From NCBI GenBank assembly GCA_902782625.1, contig CACZNZ010000352.1, positions 1-5,468 on the forward strand: a stretch of DNA of 5,468 nt. Direction: 5' to 3'. Shown one piece after another: positions 1-5,326 of the stretch (position 1 is the first letter of the stretch; each line of letters starts with the position of its first letter). Under the pieces are notes generated by a model. That model saw only the letters and a program-made list of their open reading frames with translations, did not search any database and was not told where the DNA came from. Source of the DNA: an uncultured Lachnospiraceae bacterium (GTDB taxonomy: Bacteria > Bacillota > Clostridia > Lachnospirales > Lachnospiraceae). Both the position numbers and the translations under genes were made by a program.

Positions 1-939
1 ATCGCTCCGGAGTCGTCCGAGTCTGTTACAAATAATGAACCTGTCAGTGTACTCGAACCTGCCGAGCAACCCGAAGTTGAGACCAAACCCGTAATGCAGG
101 ACGGCGAGCGATTTGAGGGCGTCATTATACTCGAGGGTATGGAGGAACCGGTCCACTACGAGCATGTCAGGAACGACTCGCTTGGGGTTGAGCTGGACTA
201 CGACTATGAGAATTTCGTACGTCACAGTGAATCAGATCGCGAATGGTTTGTCTCGTGCTGGGACAGCCCTGAGAATCCCGAGAACTATCTCGAAGTGAGA
301 TACAGTCCGCTGGACGCTGAAACCGCCGCCGCGGCTATTGGCGAGACGCTTTCGAAGGATTACGAAATCAACATGGATGATTCGTTCATGCTTGATCGCG
401 CGGGCCATTGCATTCGAATTGACGCATCTGCAGACATAGGCGGTTTAACGATGCCGGATCAGCTTCAGATGGTGTATATCATTCCGGCAGCAGATGGATG
501 CCGCGTCGCCACTGCGCACTATGCCATTGAAGCTTCTGAGGGCTTTGGGAGACGGTTTCGCTATATGATGAATACCTTCTCGGCCATTACCGTGCATGGA
601 GCGCTTTCTATTACGGGAACATGGCAGACGGCATCTGTGGCCTATGCGGCTGATGGGGCAATGGCCCCTGAGTATTATGTGCAGTTTACGGATTCGTACA
701 TATTCTACGGGCACCTGGAAGACGGTCAGTTTGTTCTCGACCATTCCGATAAGATCATCTCCTTAGAGGCCGCTCCCACAGGCGGTATCAGAATTCAGGC
801 AGAGACATCAAATGGGGTACAGTACACTTATCAGACATGCGAAAGTGACGATACCGTCCTGGAATACTACGAAACCTGGCTGGAAGAGGATTTCCCGGAA
901 ATGTATAGAGGCGGTGCGTCACTAAGCAGGATTAATTGA
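1..939 (+). CDS. C-terminal part of a probable secreted or lipid-anchored protein of unknown function (5' partial)
   Basis: The frame is open from the first base of the window to the TGA at 937-939, giving 312 visible codons. The first Met (position 94) has no ribosome binding site and the frame continues upstream of it, so the true start lies off the left edge. Visible residues 1-31 are rich in Glu, Pro, Ser and Val and look like the flexible linker that follows a signal peptide or lipobox in Gram-positive surface proteins. Residues about 52-196 form one block with motifs such as DYDYENFV, ENYLEVRYSP and GFGRRFRYMMNTF. Residues about 202-312 form a second, beta-rich block beginning ITGTW. 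There is no transmembrane helix in the visible part. The first block resembles a domain I associate with gut-Clostridia lipoproteins, but I cannot name a family or reaction. The gene converges on the CPBP gene with only 37 bp between the two stops and no clear terminator hairpin there. It is visibly more GC-rich than the next two genes. The coding call is secure; localisation is inferred. Confidence 0.85.
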   Translation: MAPESSESVTNNEPVSVLEPAEQPEVETKPVMQDGERFEGVIILEGMEEPVHYEHVRNDSLGVELDYDYENFVRHSESDREWFVSCWDSPENPENYLEVRYSPLDAETAAAAIGETLSKDYEINMDDSFMLDRAGHCIRIDASADIGGLTMPDQLQMVYIIPAADGCRVATAHYAIEASEGFGRRFRYMMNTFSAITVHGALSITGTWQTASVAYAADGAMAPEYYVQFTDSYIFYGHLEDGQFVLDHSDKIISLEAAPTGGIRIQAETSNGVQYTYQTCESDDTVLEYYETWLEEDFPEMYRGGASLSRIN

Positions 940-976
940 CATTATACAGGGAAAACAGATCCACGATCTTTCTACT

Positions 977-1840
977 CTATGATTCTCCATATCTTGTTTC
1001 CAACAGTTTCCCAATATGCCTTGTTTCAAAGAACATATCCTTATTCATGATCACGATCACTGCAGCTACAATGGTCACAACGATCGTTTCCACACACTTT
1101 GTCTCAGGCGTCATGGCGATCTTTTCCTGCATAAAGTTCACGAACAGATGATATATCATGCACGCCAGTATGGAACGGTCGCTCACCAGGTACACCCATG
1201 TGATGATGAATCCCAATGGTATGCCACTGATGAAAAAGTTGACTACATACAAAGGATTTACCATAAGACCTGCCTGATAGGTACCCTGAATAAAGATCAA
1301 CGGCAGATGCCATAAAGACCATAATGCGCCGAAAATCATGGATTCCCAAAACCAGTTCATATATGCGCCGATCGAGTCCTCGCAGTACCCTTTCCATCCT
1401 ACTTCCTCTATAATTGATGCTACTGTCACAGTCAGGAGTGCCCCGGCCACCCCAACACCGGTAAAAGAGAAATCCTTTGTAAAAGAAAACTGATCTTTGG
1501 ATTGTCCGAATATAAGAGAGAGTAAGATCGAGCACACCACGATTCCCGCAAACTGCAGAATGGCCAACAACACATTAAGCCACTTTACTTTGGATAATCC
1601 AACAAACTTGATCTTCAGGTCTTTCTTTAGCATATCAGATCCGGATGCAAGTACAAACACGGTGGAAACCACAGCCGGTGCAAGCAGTCCGACGAGCATC
1701 AAAGCAGCTCCGAGGTTTTCAGGCACAAAGATTGCCGGGATCCAGAATATCCAAGTGAACAGATAAGCCAATGCGAAAAACAGCACCGGTCTGTACTTAT
1801 ATGGAGCTGAACTGCTTTTTATCCCTTCATTTACCATCAT
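977..1840 (-). CDS. CPBP-family intramembrane metalloprotease/glutamic protease (CAAX-protease and bacteriocin-immunity type)
   Basis: This is a 287-residue, very hydrophobic protein with about seven or eight membrane segments (for example around residues 18-39, 44-66, 87-110, 125-143, 163-185, 196-219, 222-237 and 249-265). The three CPBP signatures appear in order: EEVGWKGY with E145/E146, F170xxxW174xxxH178 (in FGALWSLWH), and H231xxxN235 (in YHLFVNF). In this family the two Glu and the His residues form the membrane-buried active site. Members include eukaryotic Rce1, which trims prenylated CAAX proteins, and many bacterial proteins tied to bacteriocin immunity or peptide handling; the substrate here is unknown. 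Motif 1 usually reads EExxxR, but here position 150 is Lys. The start is the first of two adjacent ATGs (MMVN), 8 nt after a GGAGG that lies inside the last codons of the TetR gene. Only 4 nt separate the two genes, so they are probably cotranscribed and translationally coupled under TetR control. Length is normal for the family and the gene looks intact. Confidence 0.9.
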   Translation of the reverse strand: MMVNEGIKSSSAPYKYRPVLFFALAYLFTWIFWIPAIFVPENLGAALMLVGLLAPAVVSTVFVLASGSDMLKKDLKIKFVGLSKVKWLNVLLAILQFAGIVVCSILLSLIFGQSKDQFSFTKDFSFTGVGVAGALLTVTVASIIEEVGWKGYCEDSIGAYMNWFWESMIFGALWSLWHLPLIFIQGTYQAGLMVNPLYVVNFFISGIPLGFIITWVYLVSDRSILACMIYHLFVNFMQEKIAMTPETKCVETIVVTIVAAVIVIMNKDMFFETRHIGKLLETRYGES

Positions 1841-1844
1841 CTCT

Positions 1845-2489
1845 TTATCCTCCGATTTCTATATCGATTTCTGTATTTTCAATACCGGACGGCACAGGAG
1901 CAACGATCAGATGCCTGATAAAATCCATAGAGTGCTTCTGTGCACCAAGCAGCTTTTCCGTGATATCGATGAAAACATCAACATCTCTGTCCGTAAAACT
2001 GCCCTCATCAAATGTTTCATTGCTTAATATGAGCATCATCCTGACACGTTCGGGTATGTTATCGCACGAAAAGACACCCTGTTCTATGCCCTCCTCGACC
2101 ACCTTGCTAAGAAGAGGCACTGCTTTTTCGACAAGTCTCTGTTTTATCTTCTGATGCATGATAATGTTCTCAGGACGCATGAGTGCGCCTTCGATTGGCA
2201 GTTCTTCAGGTGCAGGCCTGATCGATGCTGTGATGCCTACAATCTTCTGCAGTACCGGAATATTGGAATCAAGTATGGATATGGCTGCTTCAATTTCATT
2301 TTCGATCATCATCTCGATCACTGCTTCCAGAGTCTGTTCCTTGCTCTCAAAATAGTAATAATATGTTCCCTTTGCAATGCCGGCCTCATCAATGATATCG
2401 TCGATACTTGTGTTCTCATATCCCCTAGATATGAACATCCTATATGCAATATCCAGCAGTTCCCGTTTTCTTCTTTCGCCTTTTCTCAT
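1845..2489 (-). CDS. TetR/AcrR-family transcriptional repressor
   Basis: This 214-residue protein has a classic TetR N-terminal DNA-binding domain: a basic start (MRKGERRKRELLDIAYRMF), the SRGYENTSIDDII helix, and the recognition segment GIAKGTYYYYFESKEQ at about residues 38-52. The remaining roughly 150 residues are the helical ligand-binding and dimerisation domain, which diverges between members and gives no clue to the inducer. A good ribosome binding site (AAGGAG) sits 9 nt before the ATG. It is the first gene of a two-gene operon with the CPBP protease 4 nt downstream. Two matching palindromes flank its own promoter, one covering the predicted transcription start, so it most likely represses itself and the protease until a ligand binds. 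A TetR gene paired with a membrane protein usually means the membrane protein is the regulated output. The family call is firm; the regulatory model is inferred from position and symmetry. Confidence 0.95.
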   Translation of the reverse strand: MRKGERRKRELLDIAYRMFISRGYENTSIDDIIDEAGIAKGTYYYYFESKEQTLEAVIEMMIENEIEAAISILDSNIPVLQKIVGITASIRPAPEELPIEGALMRPENIIMHQKIKQRLVEKAVPLLSKVVEEGIEQGVFSCDNIPERVRMMLILSNETFDEGSFTDRDVDVFIDITEKLLGAQKHSMDFIRHLIVAPVPSGIENTEIDIEIGG

Positions 2490-2505
2490 CTTCAGCTCTC
2501 CTTTT

Positions 2506-2520
2506 TCGACCTTCGGTCGA
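2506..2520. promoter_or_regulatory. Probable TetR operator, proximal copy (perfect palindrome)
   Basis: TCGACCTTCGGTCGA is a perfect inverted repeat, with 6-bp arms TCGACC/GGTCGA around a 3-bp centre. It covers the predicted tetR transcription start, just downstream of the -10 box, so a bound repressor would block RNA polymerase. With its T-rich flanks it belongs to a 23-bp unit (2502-2524) that recurs at 2558-2580 with 20 of 23 bases identical. An RNA-level role as a short leader hairpin is less likely, because the second copy lies upstream of the promoter and is not transcribed with it. Confidence 0.8.
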
Positions 2521-2524
2521 TTTT

Positions 2525-2553
2525 AGTATATATGTTCTCGTTATCCTTGTCAA
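2525..2553 (-). promoter_or_regulatory. Sigma-A promoter of the tetR-CPBP operon
   Basis: On the minus strand, TTGACA (2553-2548) and TATACT (2530-2525) are separated by exactly 17 bp. The -35 box is a perfect consensus and the -10 box matches five of six positions. Transcription should start near 2518, about 29 nt before the tetR ATG and inside the proximal palindrome. A promoter this strong suits a gene held off by a repressor. Confidence 0.85.
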
Positions 2554-2561
2554 GAATTTTT

Positions 2562-2576
2562 TCGACTCTTGGTCGA
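2562..2576. promoter_or_regulatory. Probable TetR operator, distal copy (one mismatch)
   Basis: TCGACTCTTGGTCGA repeats the proximal operator with one arm mismatch (TCGACT against GGTCGA). It ends 8 bp upstream of the -35 box of the tetR promoter. Its centre (2569) is 56 bp from the centre of the proximal copy (2513), so the two sites bracket the promoter. The matching 23-bp direct-repeat context (2558-2580) supports recognition by the same protein. The imperfect arm suggests a weaker secondary site. Confidence 0.75.
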
Positions 2577-2589
2577 TTTTCAGAAGTAT

Positions 2590-2632
2590 AAGGGACTGCC
2601 CTGAAAACAAGCGGCAGCCCCTTGTTTTAAAT
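2590..2632 (+). terminator. Rho-independent terminator with no clear upstream gene
   Basis: The arms AAGGGACTGCC (2590-2600) and GGCAGCCCCTT (2613-2623) pair over 11 positions with one A/C mismatch around a 12-nt loop. They are followed by GTTTTAAAT, a usable U-rich tail on the plus strand. A competing hairpin also exists: AAAACAAG (2604-2611) pairs with CTTGTTTT (2620-2627). The tail points in the plus direction, but the nearest upstream genes are both on the minus strand. It would shield the PrsW promoter from readthrough, or it is a relic of a former gene. Confidence 0.65.
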
Positions 2633-2693
2633 GCTTACCATTTTGATTAAGGTGTGCCTCCAGAACCATTTCATTCGTTTTTCGATTCCCTCA

Positions 2694-2722
2694 TTGTGGA
2701 AGAATTGAAAGTATGATATAAT
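2694..2722 (+). promoter_or_regulatory. Extended -10 promoter of the PrsW-like gene
   Basis: TATAAT (2717-2722) is a perfect -10 box preceded by TG at 2714-2715, making the TGnTATAAT extended form. A weak -35 (TTGTGG, 2694-2699) sits 17 bp upstream. Transcription should start near 2729, leaving a leader of about 36 nt before the ATG at 2765. Neither TetR palindrome overlaps it; only a short TTTTTCGA stretch at 2678-2685 recalls an operator flank. Confidence 0.8.
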
Positions 2723-2764
2723 CCGTATCGGTATAAATCGGGAATTGAAGGAGGAATCCACATT

Positions 2765-3556
2765 ATGGCGATCATACAGCTTGTATTATCGGCTATCATC
2801 TGCGGAATACTTTATATCAGGATGATCCGAAGAGAGGTTCCGGAACATGTCGGGAGAGCTCAGGCTATTACACCTATTGTTCTTGGCGTCGTTTCGCTGG
2901 TTCTGTCGTTTATCTTTTTTATTGGATTAGGCTTAATTGTTACAAAGGCCGGAATCAACATGAAGGAGATGGCCCCGGTTCCGGCCTCCATATTAGGAGC
3001 CTTTATCCTTGCCGGTCTGCCGGAAGAACTGGCGAAACTGTTGATCATTCTGCTGGCTCTCCGGATTCTCCGTTCGAAGATTCGGAATGCTTATGAAATA
3101 ATTCTTATCGGTGCCGGAATCGGTCTGGGTTTTACCATGTTTGAGGAGTTTGCCTACGGAGGAGGTGGAGCTAATCCTCTGCGGCTGCTTGGCCTTGCCG
3201 CCCATATGGTCTTCGGCATTTTGATGACCAAGCACCTTGCTCAGGCCCGATATGACAAGATGATGAATCAGGGTTCTCCTGCTAAGGAAGTCTTGTTGGC
3301 GATTGTGGTGCCGATGCTCATTCACACGCTGTATGACGCTACCAACGCCACAAACAGATACCTGAACAGCGGAGATGAAAACCTGGAAGTCATCGGTGGT
3401 GTAATTGGCATTATCGGCATAGTCATTATGGTTATCATACAGATTCTGGTGCTTGTCTGGTTCAAAAAGAATACAGAAAAGCTTTGTGCGATGAGCCTTC
3501 TCCCGCAGAACAGCGAAGTATCTGATACTGTCAGGAGCAATATTACGGAACAGTGA
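2765..3556 (+). CDS. PrsW-like intramembrane protease (M82-type membrane glutamic protease)
   Basis: This 263-residue protein has membrane segments around residues 2-20, 36-60, 73-100, 111-126, 140-156, 174-190 and 206-233. It carries the four PrsW-type conserved sites: P86-E87-E88-L-A-K91 (EExxK), F123xxxE127 in GFTMFEEFAYG, H147 in HMVFG, and H187xxxD191 in IHTLYDA. In Bacillus subtilis PrsW makes the first cut in the anti-sigma factor RsiW and so starts an envelope-stress response; here no sigma or anti-sigma gene is visible nearby, so the target is unknown. The residue after E127 is Glu where many PrsW proteins have Asn. The start is set by AAGGAGG at 2748-2754, 10 nt before the ATG. The 30-residue C-terminal tail is polar and probably cytoplasmic. 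The gene appears monocistronic, with its own extended -10 promoter, and is divergent from the TetR operon. I withhold the symbol prsW because orthology cannot be shown here. Confidence 0.85.
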   Translation: MAIIQLVLSAIICGILYIRMIRREVPEHVGRAQAITPIVLGVVSLVLSFIFFIGLGLIVTKAGINMKEMAPVPASILGAFILAGLPEELAKLLIILLALRILRSKIRNAYEIILIGAGIGLGFTMFEEFAYGGGGANPLRLLGLAAHMVFGILMTKHLAQARYDKMMNQGSPAKEVLLAIVVPMLIHTLYDATNATNRYLNSGDENLEVIGGVIGIIGIVIMVIIQILVLVWFKKNTEKLCAMSLLPQNSEVSDTVRSNITEQ

Positions 3557-3625
3557 TATATACACAAGTAGAGACATCGTGAACTGAAACCATAGCTCCC
3601 TGTGCTCTGCTGCCAATCTTCATGG

Positions 3626-3655
3626 AAAGGACATCTCAGTTTTGGGGTGTCCTTT
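3626..3655 (+). terminator. Hairpin terminator, probably for the PrsW-like gene
   Basis: AAAGGACATCTC (3626-3637) pairs with GGGGTGTCCTTT (3644-3655) as a 12-position stem with two G-T wobbles and a 6-nt AGTTTT loop. It lies 69 nt after the PrsW stop. The downstream tail (GCCATTAAAAAAG) is poor in T, so termination may rely on the TTT of the arm and may be incomplete. The stem could also fold in minus-strand readthrough past the neighbouring terminator. Confidence 0.55.
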
Positions 3656-3661
3656 GCCATT

Positions 3662-3708
3662 AAAAAAGCACCGGCCTGCAGCGGGAATCTCTCCCTACTA
3701 CAGGCCGG
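3662..3708 (-). terminator. Rho-independent terminator of the PPOX-nitroreductase-membrane protein operon
   Basis: Read on the minus strand, CCGGCCTG (3708-3701) pairs with CAGGCCGG (3678-3671), an 8-bp GC-rich stem. A smaller GGGA/TCCC stem sits inside the loop. The stem is followed by TGC and a run of six T (3667-3662), the classic intrinsic pattern. It lies about 187 nt beyond the stop of the last gene of the minus-strand operon. The stem begins directly after an in-frame TAG at 3709-3711 that closes the open stretch described at 3709-3894. Confidence 0.8.
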
Positions 3709-3894
3709 CTATATTGTAGCTTCACATCTTACATATTTACAGACTGCAAAACAAATATCTTCCAGTAGCCCCCCAGCATAGTTGGGGCGGATTATCTTTA
3801 AGCCCTCACCGGAGGTTTTTCTTATTTTGTGAGTGCTGCCACAGGCACATAGGAAGATCACAAATGAAAGGGCTTGGATCAGGATAGCAGCTTT
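3709..3894 (-). other. Unassigned 3' region of the minus-strand operon with an open, lipoprotein-like reading frame
   Basis: No standard gene is present here. On the minus strand, in the same frame as the upstream membrane-protein gene and directly after its TAA (3897-3895), the sequence stays open for 61 codons and ends in TAG at 3711-3709, touching the operon terminator stem. The first part reads KAAILIQALSFVIFLCACGST, which has a Lys, a hydrophobic stretch and LCAC, a plausible lipobox. There is no ATG, GTG or TTG upstream of the hydrophobic stretch and no ribosome binding site; the only in-frame GTG falls inside it. A hairpin GCCCC/GGGGC (3768-3772 with 3784-3788) also lies here. It could be the remnant of a small lipoprotein gene, a structured 3' untranslated region, or chance. 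Confidence refers to a real coding remnant. Confidence 0.25.
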
Positions 3895-4374
3895 TTACTC
3901 GTAGATTACTTCGGTATTCTCAGGTATCCGTCTCAAAATATAGTCCCTCACAAAGCCAAAATCCTCATGTGAAACAAATACTGGTCCGGAACCTACCAAC
4001 TGATACAGCTCGATCATATTACGCGAAGTGTACACCACAACCTTCTTGATACTGCGGAATGAAAAAGGATTGCTGGTCTTTCCAACGCCGAAGATAATGT
4101 AATCTTCTGTCATGGCATACGCTTGTGGTCTGTTTCCGGCATTCCGATTGAAAACCCAGCACACCCCGCCGACAATCGCCATCACACCGAGGCAGGACAG
4201 GAGCGTGACTCCGAGCATATCACCGCCCATAACGAGACTCATAATGATGAAGAGGATACACATACCGCCTATGACAGTGAAAATAATTTTGAAAACCTTG
4301 TGCTCATAGCTGACATCTACGGTCCCCGTCCAGCGGTATTTACCGTTTTCATCTCTTTTTATATTGGACATCAT
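3895..4374 (-). CDS. Small membrane protein with two transmembrane helices and a YcxB/PH-like C-terminal domain
   Basis: The protein has 159 residues. Residues 1-27 are a polar N-terminus containing KYRW, followed by two membrane helices (about 28-47 and 53-75) forming a hairpin, and a cytoplasmic-looking domain at 86-159. That domain alternates beta strands (DYIIFGVG, FRSIKKVVVYTSRNMIELYQL, GPVFVSHEDF) and ends in a helix (FVRDYILRRI), a pattern seen in YcxB-like and bacterial PH-like tails. I recall similar YRW-plus-two-helix proteins as uncharacterised in Clostridia. No catalytic motif is visible; a membrane-anchoring or binding role is inference. It starts 7 nt after the nitroreductase stop. 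Two ATGs are adjacent: AAGGG lies only 4 nt before the first (4374) but 7 nt before the second (4371), so the second may be the real start, giving 158 residues. It is the last gene of the three-gene operon. Confidence 0.8.
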   Translation of the reverse strand: MMSNIKRDENGKYRWTGTVDVSYEHKVFKIIFTVIGGMCILFIIMSLVMGGDMLGVTLLSCLGVMAIVGGVCWVFNRNAGNRPQAYAMTEDYIIFGVGKTSNPFSFRSIKKVVVYTSRNMIELYQLVGSGPVFVSHEDFGFVRDYILRRIPENTEVIYE

Positions 4375-4381
4375 GTCACCC

Positions 4382-4891
4382 TTACAGTTCTATCACAAAC
4401 TCTTCCATGGGTTCCCTCTGCCCATGGAGCTTATGCGGTTTCGATTTCTCGGTTGGATATCCCAAAGCAAGCATCAGCGACGGAACTGTCCCGGACGGCA
4501 GATCAAAAGCATCCTGCACTTTTGCGGCATCGAAGCCCCTCAGCCATATGGTGTGGATGCCGACATTCTCCGCTTCGAACATCATAGAGCTGGCCGCAAT
4601 ACTCGCATCCATATCTCCGGAGCAGAATCCATCGAACGGGCTGTGCCATGCTTCTGCATTCACATAACAGACGAGTATTACAACCGCTGCATTGTATGTA
4701 TAGGTCAGTCCTGCAGCCTTTGCCAATGCTTCCTTGCTTTTCAGCACATAAAAACGCTGTGGCTGATTGTTGCAGGCAGTCGGAGCGATCCGGCCTGCTT
4801 CCAGAATCTTATAAAGCTTCTCCTCTTCCAGCGGGGTTTGAGCAAAACTACGTTCAGAGTATCTGTTTCTTGCAAGTTCCAAAAAATCCAT
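4382..4891 (-). CDS. Nitroreductase-family flavoprotein (short form, FMN-dependent NAD(P)H oxidoreductase)
   Basis: This is a 169-residue protein with the nitroreductase fold signatures: RYSERSF at 10-16 (FMN phosphate contact), APTACNNQPQRF at 36-47 (FMN contact), the central helix DMDASIAASSMMFEAENVG at about 93-111, IWLRGF at 115-120 and the closing MLALGYP at 150-156. Family members are cytoplasmic dimers that bind FMN and reduce nitro compounds, quinones, flavins or enones with NAD(P)H; the natural substrate here is unknown. The length is near the short end of the family. Start choice: the frame is open from a GTG at 4900, but GGAG lies 8 nt before the ATG at 4891 and nothing suitable precedes the GTG; the MDFLELARNRYS opening is also typical. 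With this start the gap after the PPOX stop is 5 nt, whereas the GTG would overlap that stop. The PPOX partner upstream and the membrane protein downstream share its operon. Confidence 0.92.
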   Translation of the reverse strand: MDFLELARNRYSERSFAQTPLEEEKLYKILEAGRIAPTACNNQPQRFYVLKSKEALAKAAGLTYTYNAAVVILVCYVNAEAWHSPFDGFCSGDMDASIAASSMMFEAENVGIHTIWLRGFDAAKVQDAFDLPSGTVPSLMLALGYPTEKSKPHKLHGQREPMEEFVIEL

Positions 4892-4896
4892 ATTGG

Positions 4897-5295
4897 TCAC
4901 TCCATCATATTTTCGCCCTCGCCCATGATGGCGATTTGGACGGCAATCGCATCTTCAAGATGAAACATCATCATCTTATGTCCGGTCTCTTCGTTATAGA
5001 TACTTTTCAGGTGAGGCATTGCCTCAAGTGCAGCTTCTGCATATTTGGGGTCGGTTTCGAATACTGCTTTACCGGTATAGCGAAGCCAGTGTCCGTCAGG
5101 CTTACAGGCTACGATCTCTGTTTTCGGATTCGATACAAGCTGCTTAAAAACCTCTTTGAAGTCCCCAATCCCAAAGAGCACTTTCCCGTCCATTTCAAAA
5201 TGTGCTCCCAAAGGGCGCAGTTTCGGCTGGTCCCCATCAACAGATGCAAGGAAGAATACGCCTGCTTCTGTCAGAAAATCATTAATCTTGCTCAT
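4897..5295 (-). CDS. Pyridoxamine 5'-phosphate oxidase-like (PPOX) FMN-binding split-barrel protein
   Basis: This 132-residue protein is a single split-barrel domain. AGVFFLASVDGDQPKLRPLG (11-30) contains the strand-turn-strand and the R27-P28 pair expected near the FMN phosphate. KVLFGIGDFKEVFKQLVSNPKTEIVAC (38-64) is the typical strand, helix and strand. HWLRYTGKAVF (69-79) carries the W-R-G strand. Small family members bind FMN, heme or F420 as dimers and act as oxidoreductases or stress proteins. This one lacks the length of true PdxH, so vitamin B6 synthesis is unlikely. The ATG follows AAGGAG by 9 nt. It is the first gene of the operon and ends 5 nt before the preferred nitroreductase start, suggesting coupled translation and a shared flavin-redox role. 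It has its own promoter at 5327-5356. The fold is confidently recognised; the reaction is unknown. Confidence 0.92.
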   Translation of the reverse strand: MSKINDFLTEAGVFFLASVDGDQPKLRPLGAHFEMDGKVLFGIGDFKEVFKQLVSNPKTEIVACKPDGHWLRYTGKAVFETDPKYAEAALEAMPHLKSIYNEETGHKMMMFHLEDAIAVQIAIMGEGENMME

Positions 5296-5326
5296 GCAAA
5301 CACGCTCCTTATTTCAGATTGAACTC

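Noticed and set aside
1104..1535. A 143-codon minus-strand frame inside the CPBP gene
   Set aside because: It is an out-of-frame shadow of the CPBP coding sequence, whose three catalytic motifs span the same bases.
2678..2685. TTTTTCGA upstream of the PrsW promoter, like the left flank of the TetR operators
   Set aside because: It has only one half-site, with no GGTCGA partner at the right distance. It is too short to claim TetR control of PrsW.
2993..3616. Long minus-strand open frame (207 codons) opposite the PrsW-like gene
   Set aside because: It is antisense to a gene with clear family motifs, a promoter and a ribosome binding site. Its own translation is His/Gln-rich with no recognisable domain.
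3721..3894. Possible end of an insertion sequence or a riboswitch-like RNA
   Set aside because: The GCCCC/GGGGC hairpin and mixed composition suggested an element end, but I found no matching terminal repeat, target duplication or transposase remnant, and no known riboswitch core.
4932..4952. Inverted repeat GCGATT...AATCGC within the PPOX gene
   Set aside because: It lies in the coding sequence and follows from repeated Ala-Ile codons (DAIAVQIAIM). It is neither next to a promoter nor followed by a T run.
4364..5322. Overlapping plus-strand open frames (199 and 224 codons) opposite the flavoprotein operon
   Set aside because: They mirror the nitroreductase and PPOX genes, lack ribosome binding sites, and have the Cys/His/Phe-rich composition of antisense shadows.
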